A DNA stretch of 16,001 nucleotides from the NCBI GenBank assembly GCA_002421995.1, contig DISP01000197.1, positions 1 to 16,001 on the forward strand, read 5' to 3'. This document shows, one piece after another, positions 6,632 to 15,734 of the stretch. The notes beneath the pieces are model-generated. The model saw only the letters and a program-made list of their open reading frames with translations. It did no database searches and was not told where the DNA came from. Each line of letters begins with the position of its first letter. Positions within the stretch are counted from its first letter, which is position 1. Source of the DNA: Bacteroidales bacterium UBA6207. GTDB lineage: Bacteria > Bacteroidota > Bacteroidia > Bacteroidales > F082. Made by a program: the position numbers and the translations under genes.

Positions 6632-8011
6632 ATGAAAAGAATTATTCAGTTTGCATTGGTTCTGTTTTTTTTAGTAAGCCAAATTGCTTATTCCCAGGAA
6701 TATAATTTTCCATCAAAAGGGAAAATAGATTATCAACTCACCATGGAAGATGAGATGATGCTTGATTCATTGCAGGCTTACACCTTCAAATTTTTTGAGA
6801 ATGAGCATGATATTGAAAAAGGTATTGTGAAAGACCGCGCAGCGAGCTGGGCTCCTGCAAGTATTGCGTCAACAGGTTTTGGTCTTGCCAGCTTTGCAAT
6901 AGGTGCAGAACGAAACTATATCAGTCGAACTGAAGCTGCCCGTATCACATTGAATATCATGCGTTTTTTTGCAAACTCAGTTCAGAGTGCAGATACGAAT
7001 GCAACCGGATACAAAGGTTTCTATTATCACTTTTTGCGTTTGAATGATGGGCGACGCACCTGGAAATGCGAATTGTCGAGCATTGATACCGGCTTGTTGA
7101 TGATGGGTGTGATTTTTGCACGAAACTATTACGATCTGGATAATGCTGTCGAAGATGAAATCAGGGCTTTGGCGGGATTACTTTTAGGTCGGATGGATTG
7201 GAGTTTTTTGATGCACGGAAGCGAAGGTCGTTTTGCGCATACCATCTCAATGGGTTGGACTCCTGAGCATGGTTTGCATGATTTTGGTTGGGCCGGTTAC
7301 AACGAAGGCTTGTTTTTGTATGTGTTGGCTGCCGGAACCGGACTTGATAATGCCGATAAAAGTTACGAGCACTGGCTGAAATCCTATAAATGGCAAACAC
7401 CTTATGAAGGTTTCTCACATGTTGCTTTTCCACCCTTGTTTGGACACCAGTTTTCGCAGGCGTTTATTGATTATCGTGGCATTGCCGATGCCTATATGAA
7501 AGAAAAGGGAATAGATTATTTTGAAAACTCGCGCCGAGCTACTTATGTGCAGCAACTTTATGCCATTCAAAATCCAAAAGGTTGGAAAGGATATGATGCC
7601 AAAACCTGGGGAGTGACGGCCAGTGACGGGCCAGGAGATCAGTACAATTTTGATGACAAAAAATTTCTATCGTATGCCGGTCGAGGGACAAGCGGACCTG
7701 ATTACAATTATTTTGACGATGGTACAATTGCTCCTTATGGTGCAGCTTCTTCATTGCCTTTTGCTCCGGAAATCGTTTTTCCAACTTTGCGTAACTTTTT
7801 AACCGCCTATGGCAACCAAATCTGGGGAAAATACGGTTTTTACGATGCTTTTAACCCCACCGCAAACTGGGTTGACAACGATTTTATTGGCATTGACCAG
7901 GGACCAATGTTGATAATGATCGAAAATTTCAGAACCGGACTTGTGTGGAATAATGTGATGAAAGACCCGATAATTCAAAAAGGATTGAACAAGCTGGGTT
8001 TTAAACCATAA
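6632..8011 (+). CDS. Exported GH144-type endo-beta-1,2-glucanase (PF10091 glucoamylase-like fold)
   Basis: This 459-residue protein has a signal peptide (MKRIIQFALVLFFLVSQIAYSQ, cleavage probably after YS). The mature part is a single (alpha/alpha)6 domain of the family once called putative glucoamylase, now GH144, whose characterised members are beta-1,2-glucanases or sophorohydrolases. Motifs seen are KGFYYHFL at 128-135, CELSSIDTGLL at 146-156 with Glu147 and Asp152, GWTPEHGLHDFGW at 208-220, GYNEGLFLYVLA at 222-233 with Glu225 as the likely general acid, SQAFIDYRG at 275-283, WGVTASDGPG at 326-335, and DGTIAPYGAASSLPFAPE at 363-380. Length is typical and no key residue appears lost. It leads a close operon (27 bases to the next gene). 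Expected location is the periplasm or cell surface. Endo versus exo mode cannot be judged here. The family call is firm; the substrate is known only from family members. Confidence 0.85.
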   Translation: MKRIIQFALVLFFLVSQIAYSQEYNFPSKGKIDYQLTMEDEMMLDSLQAYTFKFFENEHDIEKGIVKDRAASWAPASIASTGFGLASFAIGAERNYISRTEAARITLNIMRFFANSVQSADTNATGYKGFYYHFLRLNDGRRTWKCELSSIDTGLLMMGVIFARNYYDLDNAVEDEIRALAGLLLGRMDWSFLMHGSEGRFAHTISMGWTPEHGLHDFGWAGYNEGLFLYVLAAGTGLDNADKSYEHWLKSYKWQTPYEGFSHVAFPPLFGHQFSQAFIDYRGIADAYMKEKGIDYFENSRRATYVQQLYAIQNPKGWKGYDAKTWGVTASDGPGDQYNFDDKKFLSYAGRGTSGPDYNYFDDGTIAPYGAASSLPFAPEIVFPTLRNFLTAYGNQIWGKYGFYDAFNPTANWVDNDFIGIDQGPMLIMIENFRTGLVWNNVMKDPIIQKGLNKLGFKP

Positions 8012-8038
8012 ACTTTCGATAAAATTCAAAGCAGACTT

Positions 8039-11000
8039 ATGAAAAGAATAATTTTTACTGCAGTAATATTATTGATAATCAATAGTATAGCTTTCTCTCA
8101 ACAAATTGTCCTTGACGATTTTGAATCGTTGAACGGATGGGATTTTATTAAATCAGATGGTGTTCAAACTGCAATTTCGCCTTCATCAGGGCATGAGGGA
8201 AATGCTGTTCGTTTTGATTACGATTTTACCAAGGGCACTGGTTATGGTGGCATTCAAAAGTGGTTTCCACTCGACCTTCCTGAGAATTTTGAAATTACCT
8301 TTTGGCTAAAAGCTTCATCCCCGGCCAATAACTTCGAGATTAAACTGATTGACAGCACCGGAAACAATGTCTGGTGGCTTAGCAACAGAAACTACACTTT
8401 CCCAACTGAATGGAAAAAAATCAGAATTAAAAAACGACACATCAGCTTTGCCTGGGGGCCAACTCAGGATCAATCATTGAGCCGCATAGACAGAATTGAG
8501 TTCACTGTAGCATCTTTTATCGGAGGAAAAGGAAGTGTTTGGATTGATGATTTGCGCTTTGAAAAGCTTGAAGCTGAGACCAATACCTATCCGTCACCTT
8601 CTGCAACTGCTTCGTCTTCAGTCAAATTTCAACCAGAAAACCTCTTACTTGATGGAGATTTACTCACTTTTTGGCAGTCAAAACCCGGAAAAGAGCAATA
8701 TTTGGACATTGATTTCAAAAAAAGAAGAGAGCTCGGCGGTTTGGTAATACATTGGAAGAGTGGAGTTGCGGCTAAGTCATTTGAACTCCTGTTTTCTGAA
8801 AATAACAAAACATGGGAGAGTGTTTACACAGTGGGTAACAATCTTTCTGATCAATCGTTTGTTTGGTTGCCGGAGGCTGAAACGAGATTTATGCGTTTGG
8901 TTCTCACTGATAGTAAATCAGATAAAGGTTATGGAATCAATGAGATCGAATTTTTGTCCGTGGCCGAGACGCATACAAAAAACGATTTTTTATTGCAGAC
9001 AGCCAAACGGTCTCCCAAAGGAAACTACCCGGCCTATTTTCTTGATCGTGGCACATTTTGGACAATTTCCGGTGTAAACAACGATGTGAAAGAAGCCATG
9101 ATCAGTGAAGATGGCATGGTTGAGGTGGACAAAGCAAGTTTTTTGATCGAACCAATAATCAAAGACGGTGATCAGATTATCAATTGGGCCAATGCGCAGA
9201 CTGAGCAAACACTGGGCGAAACAGATGGGAGCAATTTGCTTGACTTTGTTCCTACAGTCAATTGGAAATCAGATAATTTAGAGCTAAAAACCCAAATTGT
9301 CTCTGTGGGTGAAGCCAATAAATCTTCAAGGTTAAATATCATTTACACCCTGACTAATCGCACCGATCAGATAAAAACATTTGAGTTTTACTTGTTAATC
9401 AGGCCATTTCAGGTGAATCCTCATTATCAATTTCTCAATCTGCCGGGAGGAGTTGGGCAAATTCAAAAAATTTCGAGGGAGGGAGAACAAATTATCAATG
9501 TGGATGCAAAACAATTGTTTTTGCGTGAAAAACCTGATTATTTTGCTGCACTTACTTTTGATCAGGGCAATCCTGTTGAACTTATAAAGAAGACTCAAGA
9601 AATTAACAATCAAGGTGTTGATGACAAGCTGGCATTGGCTTCAGGGCTCCTGAAATATGTTTTAGAACTTCTGCCCGGCCAGCAAACTGAATTGATGCTT
9701 GTTGCTCCATATTATCCGACAACTTTCTCCAACGACTTTTTTGATGATAAGGCAGTTGAACAGGCACGGGCATTTTGGCGTGCCAAAACCAGTCATGTCC
9801 GTTTTGAATTACCCCCATCGGCAAATAAACTGTTAGAAACTTATCGCGCCAATCTCGCTTACATCTTGATAAACAGAGATAAAGCCGGAATACAACCCGG
9901 TTCCAGATCGTATGAACGCAGTTGGATCAGAGATGGATCGCTCACTTCATCTGCTTTGTTGAAGTCGGGTATTGTTCCTGAAGTTAAGGACTTTATTCGC
10001 TGGTATTCAGCACATTTGTATGAAAATGGAAAAGTTCCGTGTGTTGTTGATTTCCGCGGGCCGGACCCGGTTCCGGAAAACGACAGCCATGGGCAGTTTA
10101 TCTATTTAATCAGGGAGTATTTTAACTTTACACATGACACTGCTTTCCTTCTGGAAAGCAACCCGGCTGTAATTAAGGCAGTTGATTACATCTCGGAATT
10201 GATTGCGGAGCGTTCGACCGAACATTTCAAAAGCGAAAACGACAGTGTCAGAGCATATTATGGATTGGTTCCGGAATCAATCAGCCACGAAGGTTATTCA
10301 GCCAAACCAATGCACTCCTATTGGGATAATTTCTTCACAATCAAGGGATTAAAAGATGCTGCTGATATTCAGCACATTTTGGGACAACAAAATGAGTATG
10401 AGAGAATTGCAGCAATCCGGGATGCTTTCAGTAAGAATTTGTACGAATCGTTAAGGTTGGCAATGCAAACCCGCAATATTGATTATATTCCGGGATGCGT
10501 TGAGTTGGGCGACTTTGATGCCACTTCAACAACCGTTGCACTCAACCCATGCAATGAGTTGAAAAACCTTCCTAAACCACAGATATACAATACGTTTGAT
10601 AAATATTATGAGTTTTTCGTCAGCAGACGTGATGGAAAAAAAGATTGGATCAATTATACTCCTTATGAAAACAGGGCCATAGGCTCGTTTATTTTCCTCG
10701 ACGAACCGCAAAAAGCCCATGAGCTCATTGACTTTTTTCTGGCCGATCAACGTCCGCAAGGTTGGCATCATTGGGCCGAAGTGGTTTGGAAAGATGAACG
10801 CACACCAAAATTTATTGGCGATATGCCGCACACCTGGGTTGGAAGTGATTTTATCAATGCTTTTCGCAGCATGTTTGTTTACGAAAACGAATATGATTCA
10901 ACTTTGGTTGTGGCAGCAGCCCTGTACCAGGATTGGATTGATGCAGCTGAGGGAATGGCAGTTAGAAATCTGCCTACTTACTATGGAGAGCTTTCATATT

Positions 11001-11206
11001 CAATTAAAAAACAAGATGATACTTACCAGATTAAGCTTGAGGGCGATCTGAAATTACCTGAAAATGGAATAAGAATTCGCAATTTCAATGGTAAAAAGAT
11101 GCCTGCATCTGTTCGTGTCAACGGAAAAGAGTCATCGAAGTTTTCTTCAAAAGATATTGAAGTTCAAGCTATTCCTGCAATTATAGAAATTAAATACAAT
11201 AAATAA
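8039..11206 (+). CDS. Exported multidomain protein: CBM-like + F5/8 discoidin + beta-sandwich + (alpha/alpha)6 glycosidase-like domain
   Basis: This 1055-residue protein has a signal peptide (1-20, ending AFS-QQ). The predicted order is as follows. First, a CBM11-like jelly roll at about 23-177, starting IVLDDFESLNGW and ending SVWIDDLRFE. Second, a discoidin/F5-8 type C (CBM32-like) domain at about 183-308. Third, a large beta-sandwich at about 320-560. Fourth, an (alpha/alpha)6 barrel at about 590-970. Last, a short C-terminal beta domain at 980-1055. The barrel has RSWIRDG at 627-633, PENDSHGQF at 679-687, YIPGCVELGDFDA at 816-828 and GDMPHTWVGSDF at 928-938, reminiscent of clans containing GH15, GH63, GH65 and GH94. 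Asp632, Glu680/Asp682 and Glu822 are candidate catalytic residues by pattern only. I do not recognise an established GH family. Its place between a GH144 enzyme and a sugar symporter, 7 bases before the latter, points to a periplasmic glycan-processing role, probably on the same substrate. Confidence 0.75.
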   Translation: MKRIIFTAVILLIINSIAFSQQIVLDDFESLNGWDFIKSDGVQTAISPSSGHEGNAVRFDYDFTKGTGYGGIQKWFPLDLPENFEITFWLKASSPANNFEIKLIDSTGNNVWWLSNRNYTFPTEWKKIRIKKRHISFAWGPTQDQSLSRIDRIEFTVASFIGGKGSVWIDDLRFEKLEAETNTYPSPSATASSSVKFQPENLLLDGDLLTFWQSKPGKEQYLDIDFKKRRELGGLVIHWKSGVAAKSFELLFSENNKTWESVYTVGNNLSDQSFVWLPEAETRFMRLVLTDSKSDKGYGINEIEFLSVAETHTKNDFLLQTAKRSPKGNYPAYFLDRGTFWTISGVNNDVKEAMISEDGMVEVDKASFLIEPIIKDGDQIINWANAQTEQTLGETDGSNLLDFVPTVNWKSDNLELKTQIVSVGEANKSSRLNIIYTLTNRTDQIKTFEFYLLIRPFQVNPHYQFLNLPGGVGQIQKISREGEQIINVDAKQLFLREKPDYFAALTFDQGNPVELIKKTQEINNQGVDDKLALASGLLKYVLELLPGQQTELMLVAPYYPTTFSNDFFDDKAVEQARAFWRAKTSHVRFELPPSANKLLETYRANLAYILINRDKAGIQPGSRSYERSWIRDGSLTSSALLKSGIVPEVKDFIRWYSAHLYENGKVPCVVDFRGPDPVPENDSHGQFIYLIREYFNFTHDTAFLLESNPAVIKAVDYISELIAERSTEHFKSENDSVRAYYGLVPESISHEGYSAKPMHSYWDNFFTIKGLKDAADIQHILGQQNEYERIAAIRDAFSKNLYESLRLAMQTRNIDYIPGCVELGDFDATSTTVALNPCNELKNLPKPQIYNTFDKYYEFFVSRRDGKKDWINYTPYENRAIGSFIFLDEPQKAHELIDFFLADQRPQGWHHWAEVVWKDERTPKFIGDMPHTWVGSDFINAFRSMFVYENEYDSTLVVAAALYQDWIDAAEGMAVRNLPTYYGELSYSIKKQDDTYQIKLEGDLKLPENGIRIRNFNGKKMPASVRVNGKESSKFSSKDIEVQAIPAIIEIKYNK

Positions 11207-11213
11207 TTCATTC

Positions 11214-13259
11214 ATGAAAACCATGGAACAAAATGGTCATATGGCCGATCGAACTGAAAGGATAGGTTTTTCGCAACTTGCTGCTTATGGTGCCGGAGGA
11301 ATCATTCCGATTGCACTGTTTAATGTGGCTGGAATTTTAGTTGGATTGATGGGGAATATCAGTCTGGGACTCAGCGCTTTCTGGTTGGGAGTAATTCTCA
11401 TCATTCCACGTTTATGGGATGCGCTTAGCGATCCGGTCATCGGTCACATATCAGACAACACCCGAACACGGTGGGGTAGAAGACGTCCGTTTTTGCTGTT
11501 TGGCGGCATTGCGGTGGCTGTGTTTTTTGTAATGATCTGGTGGATTCCAAAAGGAGATATGGTAAGAGCCTGGTTTCCAACTGATGAGGGTTTTCAATGG
11601 TTTCAACTAACCTATATCTTGTTTTCGTTACTGATATTTTTTACAGCCGTTAATTTGTTTGAGATTCCTCATGGTGCATTGGGGATGGAAATGACCAATG
11701 ACTATCATGAGCGGACACGTCTTTTTAGTGCAAAAAGCTTTGTTGGAAATTTGTTCGCGATGAGTACGCCCTGGCTTTTCGCCCTGGCCAATATGGAAAT
11801 TTTCAAAGGGACAGGCGGAAACGAAGCCGATGGAATGAGGTATGTCTCGCTTATGATTGCGGCTGTCATCATCCCGCTTTCTTTTTGGTGGACATATAAA
11901 CTCAAAGAACCCGGCTTTAAAAAAGTCGAAAAGCAAAAAAAGAGCCCGTTTTGGCAAGATATGAAACGTACGGCCAACAACAAAAACTTTATCATGTTGA
12001 CGCTCACCATCTTCACATTGGCAATGGGCTTTAATTTTGTGAGTTTACTTGGCTCATACATCCCAATTTTCTACATTTTTGGTGGCGACAAGGTTTCAGG
12101 AGCAACATTATTAGGCATTAACGGAACAGTCTGGGCCATAACAGGCTTGCTTGCAGTGTTCCCACTCAACTGGATAAGTCCCCGCCTTGGAAAACGTAAC
12201 ACATTGGTATTGGCCATCTTATTGATGATTGCTGCTCAAGCTTCAAAAATTGTTTGTTACAATCCAGAATATCCTTACCTGATAATCATTCCCACAGTTT
12301 TGTTGTCGGCCGGTATGTTGTTCTTTTTTACCTTAGGTTCGTCTATGGTTGGCGATATTTGCGATGAGGATGAATTGCATACGGGCAAACGTTCCGAAGG
12401 CAGCTATTATTCGGTGTTTTGGTGGTTTATAAAAATGGGAACGGCTTTGGCGAGTTTTGTTGCAGGTTTACTCATTGTTTACACCGCTTTTGATGAAGTG
12501 CAGGTTACAAAAGTTGATAGTTTGCAGGGAAATATCAAGGAGTTGCACAGTAAAACTTCATTATTAAACCAAAAACGAAGCGAAAATCTAACAACCGCAC
12601 AGTGGATTGAAGTACTGAAAACCCAATCGGCAGACGCTGAAAAAGAACTCAATGAGTTCTTAAAATATCTTGACAAAGAAACAGCAAAAAAGTTTGATGA
12701 AAAAGAGGCAAAAACTTTTGCAAGTTCATTGGAGAGAAAGACTGATCTTGAGCAAGTTAGAGAGGAAACGCGGACAGCTCTTCATGCGCTTACAGAAAGA
12801 ATGAGTGTTCCTGGCTTTGCGGCAGATTCGATGATTGATGAAACGCTGTTGATTATTCTGCAACCAAAAATCATCAAAGCCCGGACTCATGCTTTTGAAT
12901 TGGAGGGACATTTAAAATTCAAATCTGTAGAAAAAAATAAAAATCAGGCGCATTACATTGAATTGCTCGGCTATTTGCACGAAATGCAATCGCGGATTCG
13001 CCAACTTTCAACAGAAACGGACTTACAGAAAAATGCAGACTCTTTGGAATCAATCGAGAAAGACATTTTCAAACTGACAGTGCAATCGCCATTTACTTTG
13101 TGGATGATGCGGGTTGTTGAGATTGGGCTGCCTTTACTCCTGAGCATTTTATCCGTATTCATTGTTTTGCGATACAGCCTCACCGAAAAACGCAGCCATG
13201 AAATTAAGGAACTCATTAACCAAAGAAATGCTTTGCAGGCAGAGAACTCTAAAGAATAA
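11214..13259 (+). CDS. GPH-family (MelB-like) sugar:cation symporter with a large extra loop domain
   Basis: This 681-residue inner-membrane protein belongs to the glycoside-pentoside-hexuronide symporter family of the MFS. The N-half has LWDALSDPVIGHISDNTRTRWGRRRP spread over 67-92, the hallmark loop between helices 2 and 3. Helices are visible at about 23-46, 52-68, 93-111, 131-150, 173-195, 208-227, 258-278, 296-318, 329-347, 355-377, 403-425 and 628-653. Cation- and sugar-binding acidic residues lie near Asp69/Asp73 and in GDICDEDEL (380-387). Typical members have 450-500 residues. The extra length is a soluble, charged, mostly helical stretch at about 428-625 between helices 11 and 12, which should face the periplasm. 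The C-terminal tail (654-681) is charged and helical. The likely role is import of oligosaccharides released by the upstream enzymes. Spacing is 7 bases from the upstream gene and 20 bases to the GH35 gene. Confidence 0.85.
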   Translation: MKTMEQNGHMADRTERIGFSQLAAYGAGGIIPIALFNVAGILVGLMGNISLGLSAFWLGVILIIPRLWDALSDPVIGHISDNTRTRWGRRRPFLLFGGIAVAVFFVMIWWIPKGDMVRAWFPTDEGFQWFQLTYILFSLLIFFTAVNLFEIPHGALGMEMTNDYHERTRLFSAKSFVGNLFAMSTPWLFALANMEIFKGTGGNEADGMRYVSLMIAAVIIPLSFWWTYKLKEPGFKKVEKQKKSPFWQDMKRTANNKNFIMLTLTIFTLAMGFNFVSLLGSYIPIFYIFGGDKVSGATLLGINGTVWAITGLLAVFPLNWISPRLGKRNTLVLAILLMIAAQASKIVCYNPEYPYLIIIPTVLLSAGMLFFFTLGSSMVGDICDEDELHTGKRSEGSYYSVFWWFIKMGTALASFVAGLLIVYTAFDEVQVTKVDSLQGNIKELHSKTSLLNQKRSENLTTAQWIEVLKTQSADAEKELNEFLKYLDKETAKKFDEKEAKTFASSLERKTDLEQVREETRTALHALTERMSVPGFAADSMIDETLLIILQPKIIKARTHAFELEGHLKFKSVEKNKNQAHYIELLGYLHEMQSRIRQLSTETDLQKNADSLESIEKDIFKLTVQSPFTLWMMRVVEIGLPLLLSILSVFIVLRYSLTEKRSHEIKELINQRNALQAENSKE

Positions 13260-13279
13260 GATTATAAAATATTGAATAT

Positions 13280-15718
13280 ATGACACTTACATTCAAAGAT
13301 GGTCAATTTTTGTTTGATGACCAGGCTTTTTTTCTCCAATCAGGAGAGATACACTATTTCAGAATCAAACGCGATTTATGGGAAAAGCACTTGGTTGCTG
13401 CGAAAGAAGCAGGCTTGAACACAGTAAGCACTTATGTGCCATGGGCCTGGCACGAATATGAAGAAGGAAAATTTGACTTCACGGGAGTAAGCTCCCCGGA
13501 GCGTGATTTGGTTGGCTGGCTCGAAAGTTGCAAAAGATTAGGCATCAATGCAATTGTAAAACCGGGACCGTTTATCCTTGCCGAGTTCAGGGGTGCCGGC
13601 TTGCCTGATTGGTTTATGGAAAAGTTCTCTAATGATGTGAAAATGAGAACCAAATCGGGTGAAATGGTGGCAAGCGATGGTGTCAATCTCTTCAATAAGA
13701 TTTATCTCGAAAGGGTGAGTCTTTGGTACGATAATGTTTTGCCTTTGATAAGCAAGATGGAGTCGCGTATGGATGGTTCTGTCATTATGATGCAGATTTG
13801 CAATGAGATAGGTGTATTTTCCTGGTTGGCTCATCAGGCGGATTATGGTGGCGATGTGAACGAGCGGTTTGCTCATTTTCTTCAGAAAAAGTATAACAAT
13901 ATTGCAGCCCTGAATGCGATATGGGATACTAAATATGCTGTTTTTGAAGAAGTTGAGCTTCCACCGGATGGACGTGCAGCCTATCAGTCCAGGAATGATC
14001 GTGCCCGCGACCATGACTGGCATGCTTTCTGGCGCGTTTATTACGGAGATTATTTAAGAATGCTGACAGCAATGGCGCGCCAGCTAGGCATCACAGTCCC
14101 CATGTATCACAACTTACCCGGTTGGATTTATGGAAATGGTTATGAGTTTCCGGTAAACATCACCATGTATGAGGATTTGTTTGGAAACAAAAGTGACATT
14201 TTGTTTGGCGTTGACCATATCCCTGAATTTCAATCATATAGAAATTTGCATGACGACCGTATCATCAACGACATTACTGCTGCCATGCAAGGCAATGGTC
14301 GGCCGTTGTTTGCGGCAGAGTTTCAATGCGGCTCCCGCGAATACCATGTTGAGACCAATCCGCGTGAGATGGCCTTGTTTTACAAAGCAAGTGTGGCCAA
14401 CGGCCTGAAAGGTTGGAACTTTTATATGTTTTCGCAAGGAAAAAATCCACCAAGAAAAGGCTACTCCGGTGACACTTTCTATTGGTTCAATCCATTGACG
14501 CCAAGTGGTGAACGCACTCCGGCCTTTGACCTGGTAAAGAAAACAACTTCCCTAGTTAAAACAATTGAAAACCAAATTGTTAATGCTGAAAGAAAGGCTG
14601 AGATATGTGTGTTGTTTTATCCTCCGTATTATGCAACTGAACTTGAACGACCATTAAGCAACAACAATGAAATCGTTTTTCATCCTTCTGCCATCAGACG
14701 ATCAGCCTATTTCGATGGACTTTTGAAGGTGCTTCAATTGCTCAACGTTGATTATGATATGGCCGATCTGAATCAGGTTTCGAGCAGTGAGTTGTTGAAA
14801 TACAAGCAGATATGGACATTTTCGACAGATGAGATGGATGCATTTGCCCAAAAAACATTGGTAGATTACGCAGAAAATGGAGGTAAACTAATTGTATTTC
14901 CGCAATTGCCCGACCGGCAACTTTCGCAAGAACCTTGCACAATTTTACGTGATGCTGTCGGTATTTCAAAAGTTGATGTGGAATCAACCGACTCAGCACT
15001 GATAGATGTGTTTGATTTAAAGGATATTAAGTGTGCAAATCCACAAATTGTCATAGAAGAAGAACAGCTTCATGGAGCTTCAATAATAGCCAAAACGATT
15101 AATGGAAGTGTTTGCGGATTTGAAAAAAATGTGGGAAAGGGCATGCTCACATTTCTGGGTGCCTGGATGGGTTTTGATACCGAAGGACATAAACCCGTGT
15201 ATGAAGCATTGCTAAAGAAATCTTATGCAAGATTGAAAAATGCAGATACTTCTGATTATCATATCATTGTGAGAGAGCGATTTGCAACGGAAAAAAGTGG
15301 CGTTTTGTTTATTGGAAACTACTACAACGAAGATCATTATGCTTCGGTTCAATATACGCATCCAGCGAGTGGTGAACAAATCAGTTTACCCTATCATGGA
15401 GGAACAGCTTTGTGGCCCGGAATGTATTCGGTGTTGACACCTTTGATGTATCCTATTGGTAATGAGATTTTTATTTTACATACCACCAGCGATTTGCTCG
15501 AAGTGAAGCCAACTGACAACGGAATTCAACTCATTATGTGTGGCGATCGCGATTTGCAAGGTGAAATCGTTTTTGAAGGAGACGGCCTCGAAAACCTGAT
15601 TGAAGTGGAGGTGCAAGGAGCAAAAGCTGACATTCTGATCCATGAGGGAAGAAAAATGGTTCACTATACGCACAGGCATCATTCGAATATCAAAATGAAT
15701 GTTGTAATTAAATCATAA
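13280..15718 (+). CDS. Cytoplasmic GH35 family enzyme (beta-galactosidase-like; possible beta-1,2-glucosyltransferase)
   Basis: This 812-residue protein has no signal peptide, so it is cytoplasmic. The N-terminal TIM barrel (about 8-410) has family GH35 motifs: SGEIHYFRI at 21-29, GLNTVSTYVPWAWHEY at 45-60, KPGPFILAEFRGAGLPDW at 94-111, MMQICNEIG at 170-178 (Glu176 acid/base) and LFAAEFQCG at 343-351 (Glu347 nucleophile). A region at about 440-650 looks like the amidotransferase-like fold found in GH42 proteins, with FDGLLKVLQLLNVDYDMADL and ENGGKLIVFPQLP. C-terminal beta domains follow (660-812). Sequence annotators would call it beta-galactosidase. A GH35 protein from Ignavibacterium has been reported as a transferase acting on beta-1,2-glucosidic linkages, and the neighbours here (GH144, symporter) make that activity the better guess. 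Both catalytic Glu are present. Galactosidase activity remains possible. Confidence 0.8.
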   Translation: MTLTFKDGQFLFDDQAFFLQSGEIHYFRIKRDLWEKHLVAAKEAGLNTVSTYVPWAWHEYEEGKFDFTGVSSPERDLVGWLESCKRLGINAIVKPGPFILAEFRGAGLPDWFMEKFSNDVKMRTKSGEMVASDGVNLFNKIYLERVSLWYDNVLPLISKMESRMDGSVIMMQICNEIGVFSWLAHQADYGGDVNERFAHFLQKKYNNIAALNAIWDTKYAVFEEVELPPDGRAAYQSRNDRARDHDWHAFWRVYYGDYLRMLTAMARQLGITVPMYHNLPGWIYGNGYEFPVNITMYEDLFGNKSDILFGVDHIPEFQSYRNLHDDRIINDITAAMQGNGRPLFAAEFQCGSREYHVETNPREMALFYKASVANGLKGWNFYMFSQGKNPPRKGYSGDTFYWFNPLTPSGERTPAFDLVKKTTSLVKTIENQIVNAERKAEICVLFYPPYYATELERPLSNNNEIVFHPSAIRRSAYFDGLLKVLQLLNVDYDMADLNQVSSSELLKYKQIWTFSTDEMDAFAQKTLVDYAENGGKLIVFPQLPDRQLSQEPCTILRDAVGISKVDVESTDSALIDVFDLKDIKCANPQIVIEEEQLHGASIIAKTINGSVCGFEKNVGKGMLTFLGAWMGFDTEGHKPVYEALLKKSYARLKNADTSDYHIIVRERFATEKSGVLFIGNYYNEDHYASVQYTHPASGEQISLPYHGGTALWPGMYSVLTPLMYPIGNEIFILHTTSDLLEVKPTDNGIQLIMCGDRDLQGEIVFEGDGLENLIEVEVQGAKADILIHEGRKMVHYTHRHHSNIKMNVVIKS

Positions 15719-15734
15719 TCAAGTAATTATTTCA

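Noticed and set aside
12492..13095. Symporter insert considered as a frameshift, fusion error or separate gene
   Set aside because: The frame is continuous, codon use looks like the flanks, and a normal helix 12 follows, so it is an in-frame insert in one protein.
13538..14023. 161-codon reverse-strand open frame
   Set aside because: It falls within the GH35 barrel coding region across both conserved motifs, so it is a mirror of real coding sequence.
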